From the NCBI GenBank assembly GCA_963665545.2, contig CAXXKZ010000014.1, positions 1 through 33,715 on the forward strand: a stretch of 33,715 bases of DNA. The letters run 5' to 3'. A program made the translations under genes and the position numbers. This stretch comes from G963665545 sp963665545. GTDB taxonomy: Bacteria; Pseudomonadota; Gammaproteobacteria; Xanthomonadales; SZUA-36. Position 1 is the stretch's first letter. Every line of letters begins with the position of its first letter. Positions 8,512 through 16,761 of this stretch are shown here, one piece after another. The notes beneath the pieces were generated by a model. That model ran no database searches, was not told the origin of the DNA, and saw only the letters and a list, made by a program, of their open reading frames with translations.

Positions 8512-9681
8512 ATGAATGTTTTGAGCAACTACGGTTGTATCATATCTAACATGTTGATGCCTACATCGGAATACACCTCGCGAATGGATCGGCTGCAGCA
8601 GGCTGTTGCGCAACATCACCTCGATGCCTTCATTGCCAGCAATGATGACAACATCTCCTATCTGACTGGTGTGGACTACGCGTCATGGGAGCGCAAAGTC
8701 CTGTTAATCGTTCGTCCCGATTCAATGCCCATCTTGATTGTGCCCCGCATGGAACTGGAACGCCTCGCCGGTGCAGTGACGGTTGATGACATCAGGGATT
8801 ACTGGGAAATGGATGCGCGACTGGGACGAGACTGGAAAACGTGTTTGCGGCAAGCGCTGGGAAGGGCCTGCAGCATCGCACTCGAGCCGACCATCGATGC
8901 CGATATCTATGCCGAGGTTGCGCAACGGCAGGCGACATTGCTGCCCCTTATCGAAGATCTCAGGGTGGTCAAGTCTCAGCGAGAGATTGCCCTCATCCGA
9001 AACTGCGCGGCATATGCCGACGAGGCCATGACCCTGATGCTCGACAAGCTGACCAACGGCATGTCCGTCGGCGATGTCATGCAATGCGGTACCAGGGTCA
9101 ATGAGTCGATTGAAAAGGAGCAAAGTAATCGCTCATCCAGCAATGCTTATACAGTGATGATGCTTCAGGCCGGGGCAAACGCTGCGAATCCTCATTACAC
9201 CTCTTCTTTCGACGAAACCTTGCGCGACATGCCGGCAATCATTAATTCGGTGATGAAAGTCGCCGGTTATGCCACCGAATGTGAACGTACCGTGTTGATC
9301 GGTGCCGTAAATGACGAAGTCAGGGATTTGTTCTCGGCCATGCGCGAAGCCCAATCGCTGGCATTGAGTATGATCGAACCGGGCAGGCCTTGTGCGGACG
9401 TCGACATTGCCGTGCAGAAATTTATCACGGAATCGGGACTGTCCGAACATATGCGTCACCGCGTGGGACATGGGCTCGGACGCCAATCGCATGAGCGTCC
9501 TTACACGTCCGAGGGCAGTGAGGAAATTTTTTGTGAAAACATGGTCATAAGCGTTGAACCGGGTCTGTACGTAACCGGGCTGGGGGGATTCCGGCATTCC
9601 GATACGGTGATCGTTTCCGCAGATGGCGCCGAGTCAATCACGCGTTACCCCCGGGATATGGACTCATTGACATTTGCCTGA
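8512..9681 (+). CDS. M24 (pita-bread) family protein with degenerate metal site; Xaa-Pro peptidase / creatinase-like
   Basis: Up to 389 residues: an N-terminal creatinase-type domain (DAFIASNDDNISYLTG) followed by a pita-bread domain. His residues H228 (ANPHY) and H320 (HRVGHGLG) and E349 (ISVEPGLY) are present. The other three canonical metal ligands are changed: Asp to N245 (AIINSV), Asp to E256 (YATECERT) and Glu to S363 (GGFRHSDTV). In the family, such losses are known from metal-independent members like creatinase, so aminopeptidase activity is doubtful and a C-N hydrolase role is possible. The start is uncertain: ATGs at 8512, 8551 and 8557 are in frame, none with a clear ribosome-binding site. 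Its 3' end overlaps that of the M3 gene by 18 bp, tail to tail. Confidence 0.85.
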   Translation: MNVLSNYGCIISNMLMPTSEYTSRMDRLQQAVAQHHLDAFIASNDDNISYLTGVDYASWERKVLLIVRPDSMPILIVPRMELERLAGAVTVDDIRDYWEMDARLGRDWKTCLRQALGRACSIALEPTIDADIYAEVAQRQATLLPLIEDLRVVKSQREIALIRNCAAYADEAMTLMLDKLTNGMSVGDVMQCGTRVNESIEKEQSNRSSSNAYTVMMLQAGANAANPHYTSSFDETLRDMPAIINSVMKVAGYATECERTVLIGAVNDEVRDLFSAMREAQSLALSMIEPGRPCADVDIAVQKFITESGLSEHMRHRVGHGLGRQSHERPYTSEGSEEIFCENMVISVEPGLYVTGLGGFRHSDTVIVSADGAESITRYPRDMDSLTFA

Positions 9682-11559
9682 GGCCGAGGATTCGAGTGCT
9701 GCGCTCATCGAGTGCATATCCTGCAGGTAGCCGCCCAGGCCATCGATGGTCTGCTGCCAGAATTCGGGGGTGGTCAGATCGATTCCCAGGCCTTCCAGAA
9801 CGGCATCCTCAACGCTCAGCCTGCCCGTTAACGCCAGGTAGTGATCATAGTCGGCCTGGAACGATGACCCTTCGAGCTCGAAGCGCTGCGAAATCCCGGC
9901 CGCCAGCAAATAACCCATTGCGTAAGGGAAATTGTAGAAAGTGGCGCCTTCCATAAAGAAGTGGGGTTTGCTTGCCCAACCCATCCGGTCCATGCCGTCG
10001 GATCGCATTCCATTCGATTGTTGCCGGTCACCTGCCAGCGAATCGCCAAACCACTTCTGATAGCCCTCGGCCATCAGCGCTTTAAGGCGTTCGATACTAA
10101 GATCACCCTGTGCACGTTCCCGGTAGAGTTCGATTTCAAACTCGTAGTCACGAGGAATCCTCAACAAGTAATTCACCACGGTATCGAGTTGAATGCCCAG
10201 CACCAGTGCTCGTCTGCCTTTGTTGTTGTGAGTTTGCGCAAGAACGTGGTTGCGTAGCATCGTTTCGCCAACCAGCGCGGCTGTCTCACACGGAGTGGCG
10301 GAAGCCTGTTGGGCCCAATACCTACTACGGTAAAGTACCTGCCCATGCCAGGCGTGGCCCATCTCATGAGCCAATGTGGAAACATCATTGAAGTTTCCAC
10401 GATACGACGCAAAAATGCCTGACTTGCCGGAAAGCGGGAAGGCAGTGCAAAAACCCATGGTGTATTTCCCTTCCCCGGGTTCAGTTTCGACCCAGCGGTT
10501 CCTAAATGCCATACGAATAAACTCGGCCATGGGAGGATGGACGTCAGCGAATGCGCCCTCAATCAAATTTATCGCACCATCAAGCGGCATGGGCGATGCT
10601 TCAGGCAACGGGAGCGCAGCGGAGCGGTCATAAATTCCCAGCCGCTCAAAACCCAGAATTCGCGCTTTGAGACGCAGCCATTCCTGGGGCAATTGCCGGT
10701 TTGACGCTATGACAGCCATCATCTGCTCGACGGTTTCCCGCTTCACGTCGGCCTGGCGCATGGGCGCATCCAGAAATTCCGAGTATCCCCGTTTTTTCCA
10801 CAACACCATGCGTGCGCCGGCGAGGCCATTGAGGCTGGCGGCCAGAGGAATCTGCTGGCCTTCCCGTGCCTTCGTGCTAGACCAGAAGGCCTCCTGGCGA
10901 TTCTCCGGGTCGGGTGATGAGAGCACAGAGTAGAGTTCGGTTATGCCGATGTTTTTTGTTCCGGCACTGCCAGCGCCCATTTCAAATGTCATGGCGCTGT
11001 TGATTTGTTCGAACAAGCGACTCCACCCTGCAGAGCCGCTGCGTTTCAGTTCAATCGCCAGTGCCTCCTCAGGCTCGCTCATGCGATAGCTGGCGTCCTG
11101 GCGAAGTTTGCCCACATAGTGCGTCGCGTGCTTCAGTTCTGGGCAAGTCAACAGTGTCTCAAACACCGAGTCGTCTAAGCGTCTCATTCGGCCCCGAAGC
11201 ATCTGGACCGAAAGCGCGCGGTGAAACCTCAGATTCGCGCTGGTGTTTGTCGCAACGCGCACGGCCTCTGAATCATCACCCACGCCCATCAGACTGAATG
11301 CGTAAGATAAGTACTGATGGAAGCGCAGGTCAAGTTCCTCGAACGCCAGCAAAAAAGCCGTCAACCCACGCTCAAATGTTGCCTTATCATCGTCATCCAA
11401 ATCAGCGATACGCTGTTGAAATTGCTGAAAGTCCCGATCCACGCGTTCGGCGAAACCCTCTGGCGTGTCTCCCGCCCGGAGTGCAAATAGGGTGTCAATA
11501 TCCCAGTTGGTGTATCCAATCGCGTCGTCGACCATCATCTGCAGTTCAGGCTTCGTCAT
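9664..11559 (-). CDS. M3 family oligoendopeptidase (oligoendopeptidase F-like)
   Basis: 631 residues from the ATG at 11559. The zinc motif is HEMGH (H398, E399, H402) inside STLAHEMGHAWHG, with E425 (TPCETAALVGE) as likely third ligand. The preceding FCTAFPLSGKSGIFASYRGN is typical of M3B oligopeptidases. These cytoplasmic zinc enzymes cut peptides of roughly 5-20 residues and do not act on folded proteins, which fits processing of imported or linearised peptides. The start codon overlaps the end of the upstream CPBP gene by 14 bp, so the two are probably translationally coupled; an in-frame TTG at 11586 is the alternative. No signal peptide. Confidence 0.9.
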   Translation of the reverse strand: MTKPELQMMVDDAIGYTNWDIDTLFALRAGDTPEGFAERVDRDFQQFQQRIADLDDDDKATFERGLTAFLLAFEELDLRFHQYLSYAFSLMGVGDDSEAVRVATNTSANLRFHRALSVQMLRGRMRRLDDSVFETLLTCPELKHATHYVGKLRQDASYRMSEPEEALAIELKRSGSAGWSRLFEQINSAMTFEMGAGSAGTKNIGITELYSVLSSPDPENRQEAFWSSTKAREGQQIPLAASLNGLAGARMVLWKKRGYSEFLDAPMRQADVKRETVEQMMAVIASNRQLPQEWLRLKARILGFERLGIYDRSAALPLPEASPMPLDGAINLIEGAFADVHPPMAEFIRMAFRNRWVETEPGEGKYTMGFCTAFPLSGKSGIFASYRGNFNDVSTLAHEMGHAWHGQVLYRSRYWAQQASATPCETAALVGETMLRNHVLAQTHNNKGRRALVLGIQLDTVVNYLLRIPRDYEFEIELYRERAQGDLSIERLKALMAEGYQKWFGDSLAGDRQQSNGMRSDGMDRMGWASKPHFFMEGATFYNFPYAMGYLLAAGISQRFELEGSSFQADYDHYLALTGRLSVEDAVLEGLGIDLTTPEFWQQTIDGLGGYLQDMHSMSAALESSASGKCQ

Positions 11560-12511
11560 TGCGCCTGCCCAGTTCCGGTCCAGCAATCCACAAGATGACG
11601 AAGGCCAGCAGCACTGTCAGCCAACTGCGAAAGTCGCCATAGTCATTCCACGCCAAGGTTTCATAAGCCAGACCACTCGACATATGGACGTAAAGGCAAT
11701 GGACCATGATTGCCGGAATTACGCTTCCACCGGTTCGGTTGTAGAAGTAGGTGATGATGATCGAAAGGCCAATCAAAGCTACTGTAAACATGGCCAGGAA
11801 CAGCAGGTATTCGCCGAAAGGCAGCGAAATCATGTAGGTCCCTGCGTCACGTGGAATATGCCAGGTAGACCACATGATGCCGATCAGGATACTGGCGTTC
11901 AACGGGCTGCCCATCGTCTCTATCAATCTCGGCAAAGCAAAACCGCGCCAGCCAAGTTCCTCCAGCAATCCTCCCTCCCGGAGAAAGGCTCCGATCAGGA
12001 AATACAGCGAAAAAATCCAGATTGACGATCCGATACGTGGCCGGATCTCTTCCCAACCCGCTTCGCCACCGTATGCCCAGCTCATGAGCACGAAATACAA
12101 GCAGAACGCCAAAAAAACACTGGTAAGCGATCCGTAGGCTCTCAGCCCTTCTGCCGCGCTGACACCCTCCCGCCAGGGTTTGAAGCGAGAGAACAGCTCT
12201 CGCAGGCCCGCTCGGCGCGCGATCAGAAATACAATGATGATAGCGGCAATGGTGGGGGCGCCAGCATAGAAAAATGACAATAGAATCGCGGGATCTTCAA
12301 AGCTCATGCGTGCCAGCGACAATACATTTATGTTGGAGATACCTAGTTTTTCCTGAACGTCCCAGACGATGGCGTAGTAATTGGCCGGTTTTCCGCTGCC
12401 TTCGAAATACCGAAGAGCGAGCCAATAACGCCCCGCAGCGACGACGCTGGCGATACCAAAAGCCAGGATATAGAACGACCACACCGGGTGGCGCCGAATG
12501 AGTTGCATCAT
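11546..12511 (-). CDS. CPBP family intramembrane metalloprotease (second of a tandem pair)
   Basis: 321-residue integral membrane protein with several hydrophobic segments. The CPBP (CAAX/Abi) motifs are complete: E184-E185-xxx-R189 in LLEELGWRGFALP, H218 in STWHIPRD, and H271 in GGSVIPAIMVH with N258 just before. The family includes Rce1-type prenyl-protein proteases, bacteriocin self-immunity proteins and MlrA, which opens the ring of microcystin. The motif context LEELGWRGFALP...WH(I/L)PR...GGS(x)7H resembles MlrA as I recall it, which needs an alignment. The gene overlaps the upstream paralogue (ATGA type, 12508-12511) and the downstream M3 peptidase gene. It probably sits in the inner membrane. 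Confidence 0.88.
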   Translation of the reverse strand: MMQLIRRHPVWSFYILAFGIASVVAAGRYWLALRYFEGSGKPANYYAIVWDVQEKLGISNINVLSLARMSFEDPAILLSFFYAGAPTIAAIIIVFLIARRAGLRELFSRFKPWREGVSAAEGLRAYGSLTSVFLAFCLYFVLMSWAYGGEAGWEEIRPRIGSSIWIFSLYFLIGAFLREGGLLEELGWRGFALPRLIETMGSPLNASILIGIMWSTWHIPRDAGTYMISLPFGEYLLFLAMFTVALIGLSIIITYFYNRTGGSVIPAIMVHCLYVHMSSGLAYETLAWNDYGDFRSWLTVLLAFVILWIAGPELGRRNDEA

Positions 12512-13500
12512 TGCTCTATTCCCTTCTCCGTGGTCAGGACCGAAGAGGATTGATCACGCAGCCCCAGATTGCGGCCCGCTACCCAGATCACGACCAACGC
12601 AATGACTAGAAATACCGGCACCCGCAAGTCGATTGGCCAGGGCAGCATTGCGGACACTGCCTCCCAGTTCAGGGTGCGTGAGCAGTGGATGAACAGGCCG
12701 TAAATCATGATTGCAGGGATCACACTGCCGCCCAGCCGGTTGAAGAAATAGGTGATGATTACCGACAGCGCCACCAGGGCGCCAAAAAACATGAACTGTC
12801 CGAGGAAAAATGCCCCTAGATCCGTTCCTGCAATCAGCGTCGGAACCTCTCTGGGCAAGTGCCAGATCAGCCACATTACCGCGATGACCAGGCTCGCCTT
12901 CAAGGGATTCAACCCCCTGCCCAGCAGATGCGGCAAGGCAAAACCCCGCCACCCCAGCTCTTCGAGGGTTCCGCCCTCCTCCAAAAATGCACCAGCCAGA
13001 AACAAGATTACGAATGGGATCACAGACGTGCCAACCCCACCAATCACCTCACTCAGCGCGTCACGCCCGCCCGCATACAGCGTCACCAGGGCAAATAGCC
13101 CCATGACCACGAGGTAACCCAGAATGATCACGGCGTAAAGCCCAATGGCTTCCCTGGCCGGTACCCCCTCACGCCAAGGCCGAAATCGGCCTCCGAGTTC
13201 CTTAAGACCCTTCCGGCCATAGGCCATTGCAGTCACCACCAGCGCGGCAATCGCTGGCGCGCCGGCAAAAACAAAGATACCGAAGTAGATCGAATAATCC
13301 AGCGTAACCGCTGTGATCGAGACTATATTGACGGTGGACTTGTGAAAACCCTTTTCAACGATTGTCGCAAACAGGGTACTGCCGTAGTCGAATGAGGGGT
13401 CCTGGAAAGCCCTGAGCAGTACCACCCCGCAGGCAATTGCGACGGCCAACACATAGAATGACCAGAACGGATATCGGCTGACCAGAGATTTAGCACGCAT
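12508..13500 (-). CDS. CPBP family intramembrane metalloprotease (first of a tandem pair, third motif altered)
   Basis: 330-residue multi-pass membrane protein, paralogous to the next gene: both share the openings PFWSFYVLA / PVWSFYILA and the block RFRPWREGV / RFKPWREGV. The first motifs are intact (E180-E181-xxx-R185 in LEELGWRGFALP; H214 in LIWHLPRE). In the third motif, however, the paralogue's H271 is Y267 here (IPAIMIYGLF), while the later His (H272) is kept. Activity may therefore be reduced or the specificity different, or the pair may work together. The gene begins 144 bp after the TonB receptor stop and heads a tightly overlapping group CPBP-CPBP-M3. Confidence 0.87.
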   Translation of the reverse strand: MRAKSLVSRYPFWSFYVLAVAIACGVVLLRAFQDPSFDYGSTLFATIVEKGFHKSTVNIVSITAVTLDYSIYFGIFVFAGAPAIAALVVTAMAYGRKGLKELGGRFRPWREGVPAREAIGLYAVIILGYLVVMGLFALVTLYAGGRDALSEVIGGVGTSVIPFVILFLAGAFLEEGGTLEELGWRGFALPHLLGRGLNPLKASLVIAVMWLIWHLPREVPTLIAGTDLGAFFLGQFMFFGALVALSVIITYFFNRLGGSVIPAIMIYGLFIHCSRTLNWEAVSAMLPWPIDLRVPVFLVIALVVIWVAGRNLGLRDQSSSVLTTEKGIEQ

Positions 13501-13572
13501 ATTTCACCAAGGCGGACCGGAAGCGGAGAAATGTGATCACAAGTGAAGTTGAAGTCTTGTCATCGACTGCGT

Positions 13573-13614
13573 CCCTGAAAGAGGGAAAACAGGGGACCGG
13601 AAACCATTTCGGTC
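13573..13614 (-). terminator. Tandem stem-loops after the TonB receptor gene
   Basis: Downstream of the receptor stop, two short inverted repeats follow each other: GACCG/CGGTC (13595-13599 with 13610-13614) and CCCTG/CAGGG (13573-13577 with 13590-13594). There is no clear T-run, so this is at best a weak or Rho-assisted terminator or an mRNA-stabilising structure. Confidence 0.3.
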
Positions 13615-13644
13615 AAAGTGGTACCCGGCCCCTTAGATCTTGCT

Positions 13645-15798
13645 TCAGAATCTGAACATCGCCTGAACGCCCCAGTTGCTGCCGACATGCCGCGATGTGA
13701 TCGGCCGGAATTGGCCGCCTGGGCTAAAGAATGCCTGCGAAATGACATAGTCATCATCTGTCACATTATTGATATAACCCATCAATTGCCAGCGCTCGGC
13801 TTCCACACCGGCACGAATATCCACGATTGAGTATTCGAAGAGCTCGGCGCCTTCAACCCATCCGGGGCTGTAACCGCCGCGGTGATGGTTGCGGCGCCAT
13901 GCCGCTGACATCACGAAATTCATACCGGCGGAGATCGGAATGCGGTAGGTGCCAAACAATGTCCAGTTTGTGCTGGTGGCGCCCGGAATTGGAGAACCCT
14001 CACTGATCGTCACAAAAGCGCCGGGTATCGGCGTAACCTCGGTGATCTCGCCGTCGATGTAGCCGAACGAGCCGCCGATCGTCAGGTTTTCTATGGGTCG
14101 TACTGCAAAATCCAATTCGAAGCCGTCGGTCTCGCCCTTACCAAGATTCTGGAAGAAGAAGTTGAACGAACCAAAGTCGAAAATCCCGCCCAACACATCG
14201 TCTTGCTTTAAGCGAAACAGTGCCGCATTGATGGTCAATTTGTTATCAAACCAGCTCGTTTTGACGCCCAGTTCAATATTTAGCGACGTTTCCTGGCCGT
14301 AGGGTATGATCTCAGCTGCTAGGGCCGGGTCCACATCGAAATTGAAGCCCGTGTTGTAGCCTCCAGCGCGGAACCCTTCGTTGGCCCTCAGGTACAGGTT
14401 CACATCGTCAGTCGCCCTGAAAAGGATTCCCGCACCCCAGGAGGTATTGTCCCAGTCGTCATTGCGGTCCAGAAAAATTCCTGTAGAACCTGTCCGTGTA
14501 CGCGCAAAGTCAAAGTCCTTTTCATCGCTGGTGCGGCGTACGCTACCTATCAGGTCAAGTCGTTCTGTGATCGTCCAGGTCAGTTCACCAAATGCGGACC
14601 ATGACTTGGCGTTGATGACGGCTTCTGTTGCCGAAATAGCCAAGAGGGCTCCCGAGGGATCCATAATGTGTACCGGACGAAACAGATTCAGGTCTTCTTT
14701 GTAATAGTTCAGCCCTACAACATACTGCAACGAGTTGTCCCAGGTCGACACCAGTCGAAGTTCCTGGAAAAACGCGTCGACATCTTCATCCCGCTCAATG
14801 GTTTGAAAAGCCAGTGTCTTGTCATCGAAGCCGTCCTGATCGGAAAGGCTGTCCAGCTTGTATTCACGAAAGCTCGACAGACTGGAAACTGTCCCAATTG
14901 AAGTTTCCCAATTGATTGTCATGCCGTAGAGGCTGAAATCCTTCTGGGCGTTGGAAGGCGTATCCCTGCGGATATCGGTCTTTGCCTCGCCACCAATTTC
15001 CTCGGCGGCACCATGATTTTCGGGACCCTTCTCCGAAGAACTGTCCATCCAGAACGTCACATCCACATTGTCCGAGGCCTGCCACAGGGCGGAGGCACGA
15101 AATCCGGCAATTTCCTGGCGGTCCTGCCACTCATCCAGGGTGGTGTTGAAATACTCACCCTCGTTCTGATCGATGTACCAGGTGGCCAGACGCACGGCGA
15201 ACTTGCCCTCTGAAATGGGGATATTCACCACGCCTCGGGCTTCGGTACGATCAAACTCTCCGTAACCCACCTGAACCGAACCACCGAAGTCTTCCAGGTC
15301 AGGCGCGTTATAGATAAAGTTAACGGCGCCGCCCACTGCATTTCTTCCATACAAGGCGCCCTGCGGGCCACGCAAAACCTCCACGCGCTCGAGATCATAG
15401 AAATCGGAGAATACCGTTCTGGCGCCACCGATATAGTAACCATTCTGGTAGACTCCGGTGCCCTGTTCGATGAAGTCCAGCGGTAAGCCCACCCCGCGAA
15501 TGGAAATGGTGTCGTTGATGCTGAATGCGCCGCTGTTTACCAAAGCGTTGGGCACCATGTCGATGAATTCATCGATTCGCCTCAAGTCGAGATCCTGAAT
15601 CGTCTGGCCCGTAATGGCCGTGACAGTTATGGGTACATCCTGAAGGGATTGCTCACGTTTGCTGGCGGTAACAATGATTTCCTCCAGACGAGCGGATTCA
15701 TCGCTACTGTCATCCGCTGCATTTGCCTGGGCAAAAACAGTCGAAGTCATCAGCATGCTGAGCAACAAACAGGTTGAAATGGTCATTGATCTGTACAT
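13645..15798 (-). CDS. TonB-dependent outer-membrane receptor
   Basis: 717 residues. A signal peptide (hydrophobic LLLSMLMTSTVFA, cleavage near residue 23) is followed by a TonB-box-like LEEIIVTASKRE (38-49), the plug domain (VPITVTAITG, ISIRGVGL, RVEVLRGPQGALYGRNAVGG) and a 22-strand-type beta barrel ending in MFRF with the terminal aromatic residue needed for barrel insertion. It would import a large or scarce ligand across the outer membrane using TonB-ExbBD. The plug with YGRNAVGGAVNF is common in receptors of organic-substrate rather than siderophore uptake, but the ligand cannot be told. Its neighbours, the peptide ABC importer parts and membrane proteases, suggest a peptide-like ligand. 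Its upstream region has a 25-bp inverted repeat at 15890-15914. Confidence 0.93.
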   Translation of the reverse strand: MYRSMTISTCLLLSMLMTSTVFAQANAADDSSDESARLEEIIVTASKREQSLQDVPITVTAITGQTIQDLDLRRIDEFIDMVPNALVNSGAFSINDTISIRGVGLPLDFIEQGTGVYQNGYYIGGARTVFSDFYDLERVEVLRGPQGALYGRNAVGGAVNFIYNAPDLEDFGGSVQVGYGEFDRTEARGVVNIPISEGKFAVRLATWYIDQNEGEYFNTTLDEWQDRQEIAGFRASALWQASDNVDVTFWMDSSSEKGPENHGAAEEIGGEAKTDIRRDTPSNAQKDFSLYGMTINWETSIGTVSSLSSFREYKLDSLSDQDGFDDKTLAFQTIERDEDVDAFFQELRLVSTWDNSLQYVVGLNYYKEDLNLFRPVHIMDPSGALLAISATEAVINAKSWSAFGELTWTITERLDLIGSVRRTSDEKDFDFARTRTGSTGIFLDRNDDWDNTSWGAGILFRATDDVNLYLRANEGFRAGGYNTGFNFDVDPALAAEIIPYGQETSLNIELGVKTSWFDNKLTINAALFRLKQDDVLGGIFDFGSFNFFFQNLGKGETDGFELDFAVRPIENLTIGGSFGYIDGEITEVTPIPGAFVTISEGSPIPGATSTNWTLFGTYRIPISAGMNFVMSAAWRRNHHRGGYSPGWVEGAELFEYSIVDIRAGVEAERWQLMGYINNVTDDDYVISQAFFSPGGQFRPITSRHVGSNWGVQAMFRF

Positions 15799-16113
15799 TT
15801 TGCTAGTCCCCTGCGGACGTCGGACGAAATCCTGCCTTTGTCCCTTGGAAATAAGTTCATAACATTAAAAGCGCCGAAGTATCTCTTCACAAAACATTAG
15901 ATGATAATGTTTTGTTTTAAATCTAGCAGAACCTATTGAAAAAAACAAGTGTGGAAGTTCTGTTGAATCTTTGAATTCGCAGCGAGAAAAAGTCGAGTTT
16001 GCCCATTTCTAGAGCAATTCCTCGTCACGTGGCACTTTTCGGTGACGCATGGAGCAGTTGCCGCCCTGGTACATCCGAAGTCGTACAGCCGGCCGGTACT
16101 TTGTCAACCTGAT
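15799..16113. other. Intergenic region between TetR gene end and TonB receptor start
   Basis: No coding sequence recognised. On the minus strand a TTGTTT...TAGATT pair (about 15940-15917) could be a promoter for the receptor, lying just upstream of the 25-bp inverted repeat. A minus-strand TTGACA (about 16107) lacks a good -10 partner. A further CGTCAC/GTGACG inverted repeat (16023-16047) is of unknown meaning. Confidence 0.4.
15890..15914. promoter_or_regulatory. 25-bp inverted repeat upstream of the TonB receptor gene
   Basis: Perfect arms CAAAACATTA and TAATGTTTTG separated by five bases, 92-116 bp before the receptor start. This is a candidate operator. The half-site differs from the CATAAC/GTTATG sites at 7395 and 22289, so another regulator is likely. 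The TetR gene next to it (16114-16749) is a natural candidate (inference). Confidence 0.5.
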
Positions 16114-16749
16114 TTAAGTGGGGTCAGGATTGGAGCCCAATACCGCCCGATACCAGAGATCTGCCGCCCGTTCAGCAACGCGTTCCGGACCATCCCCTTT
16201 ATTCATCAGTCCGGGCAGCTGCGATATGTAAATGTCCTTGCACAAACCGAAGATCGACTCGGTCAGTGCATGGGCCATCCACTGTTCTTCGCCGGTCGCC
16301 AATTCCATGCTCATACGTGCCTGGCGGAACCGTTCTTCAAGCCGTGCCCACCATCGATACTGGTACTTGGCAAACACAAGCTGCACTTCCGGGTGATCGG
16401 CATCGACCGCCAGTACGACGCGCGCCAGTTCTACGTTGTAGGCGAATCCGGAAACGTAGGCCAGCAGCATTGCGTAGATTTCTGTGTAGAAATCCGGGTC
16501 ATGGGGTACCGCCAGGATGGCCGTTTTGAACGATTTCATCCAATCCTGCGACACCTCGACCAGTACGTCTTCCTTGTTGTCGTAATGGAAGTAAAAGCCG
16601 CCGTGGGTAATTTCCGCTTTCTGGCAGATATCCTGAAGGGAAAAACGGCGGCCTTTGCTGGACACCAGCCACACGACCGCCGATTTGATTCGTGATCGTG
16701 TTCGGTTACCCTTGGATGCTTGTGTCTGCCGGGACGGATTGGTGACCAT
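16114..16749 (-). CDS. TetR/AcrR family transcriptional regulator
   Basis: 211 residues. The N-terminal helix-turn-helix covers about residues 36-63 (FSLQDICQKAEITHGGFYFHYDNKEDVL), with the usual GGFYFHYxNKE recognition-helix end. The C-terminal ligand domain has no recognisable subtype. The gene follows the solute-binding lipoprotein gene by 12 bp on the same strand, so it is probably the last gene of the CocE-SBP-TetR group and may sense the imported compound or its CoA ester. The DNA immediately downstream carries the 15890-15914 inverted repeat before the TonB receptor. Confidence 0.9.
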   Translation of the reverse strand: MVTNPSRQTQASKGNRTRSRIKSAVVWLVSSKGRRFSLQDICQKAEITHGGFYFHYDNKEDVLVEVSQDWMKSFKTAILAVPHDPDFYTEIYAMLLAYVSGFAYNVELARVVLAVDADHPEVQLVFAKYQYRWWARLEERFRQARMSMELATGEEQWMAHALTESIFGLCKDIYISQLPGLMNKGDGPERVAERAADLWYRAVLGSNPDPT

Positions 16750-16761
16750 AGCTTAATTCCT

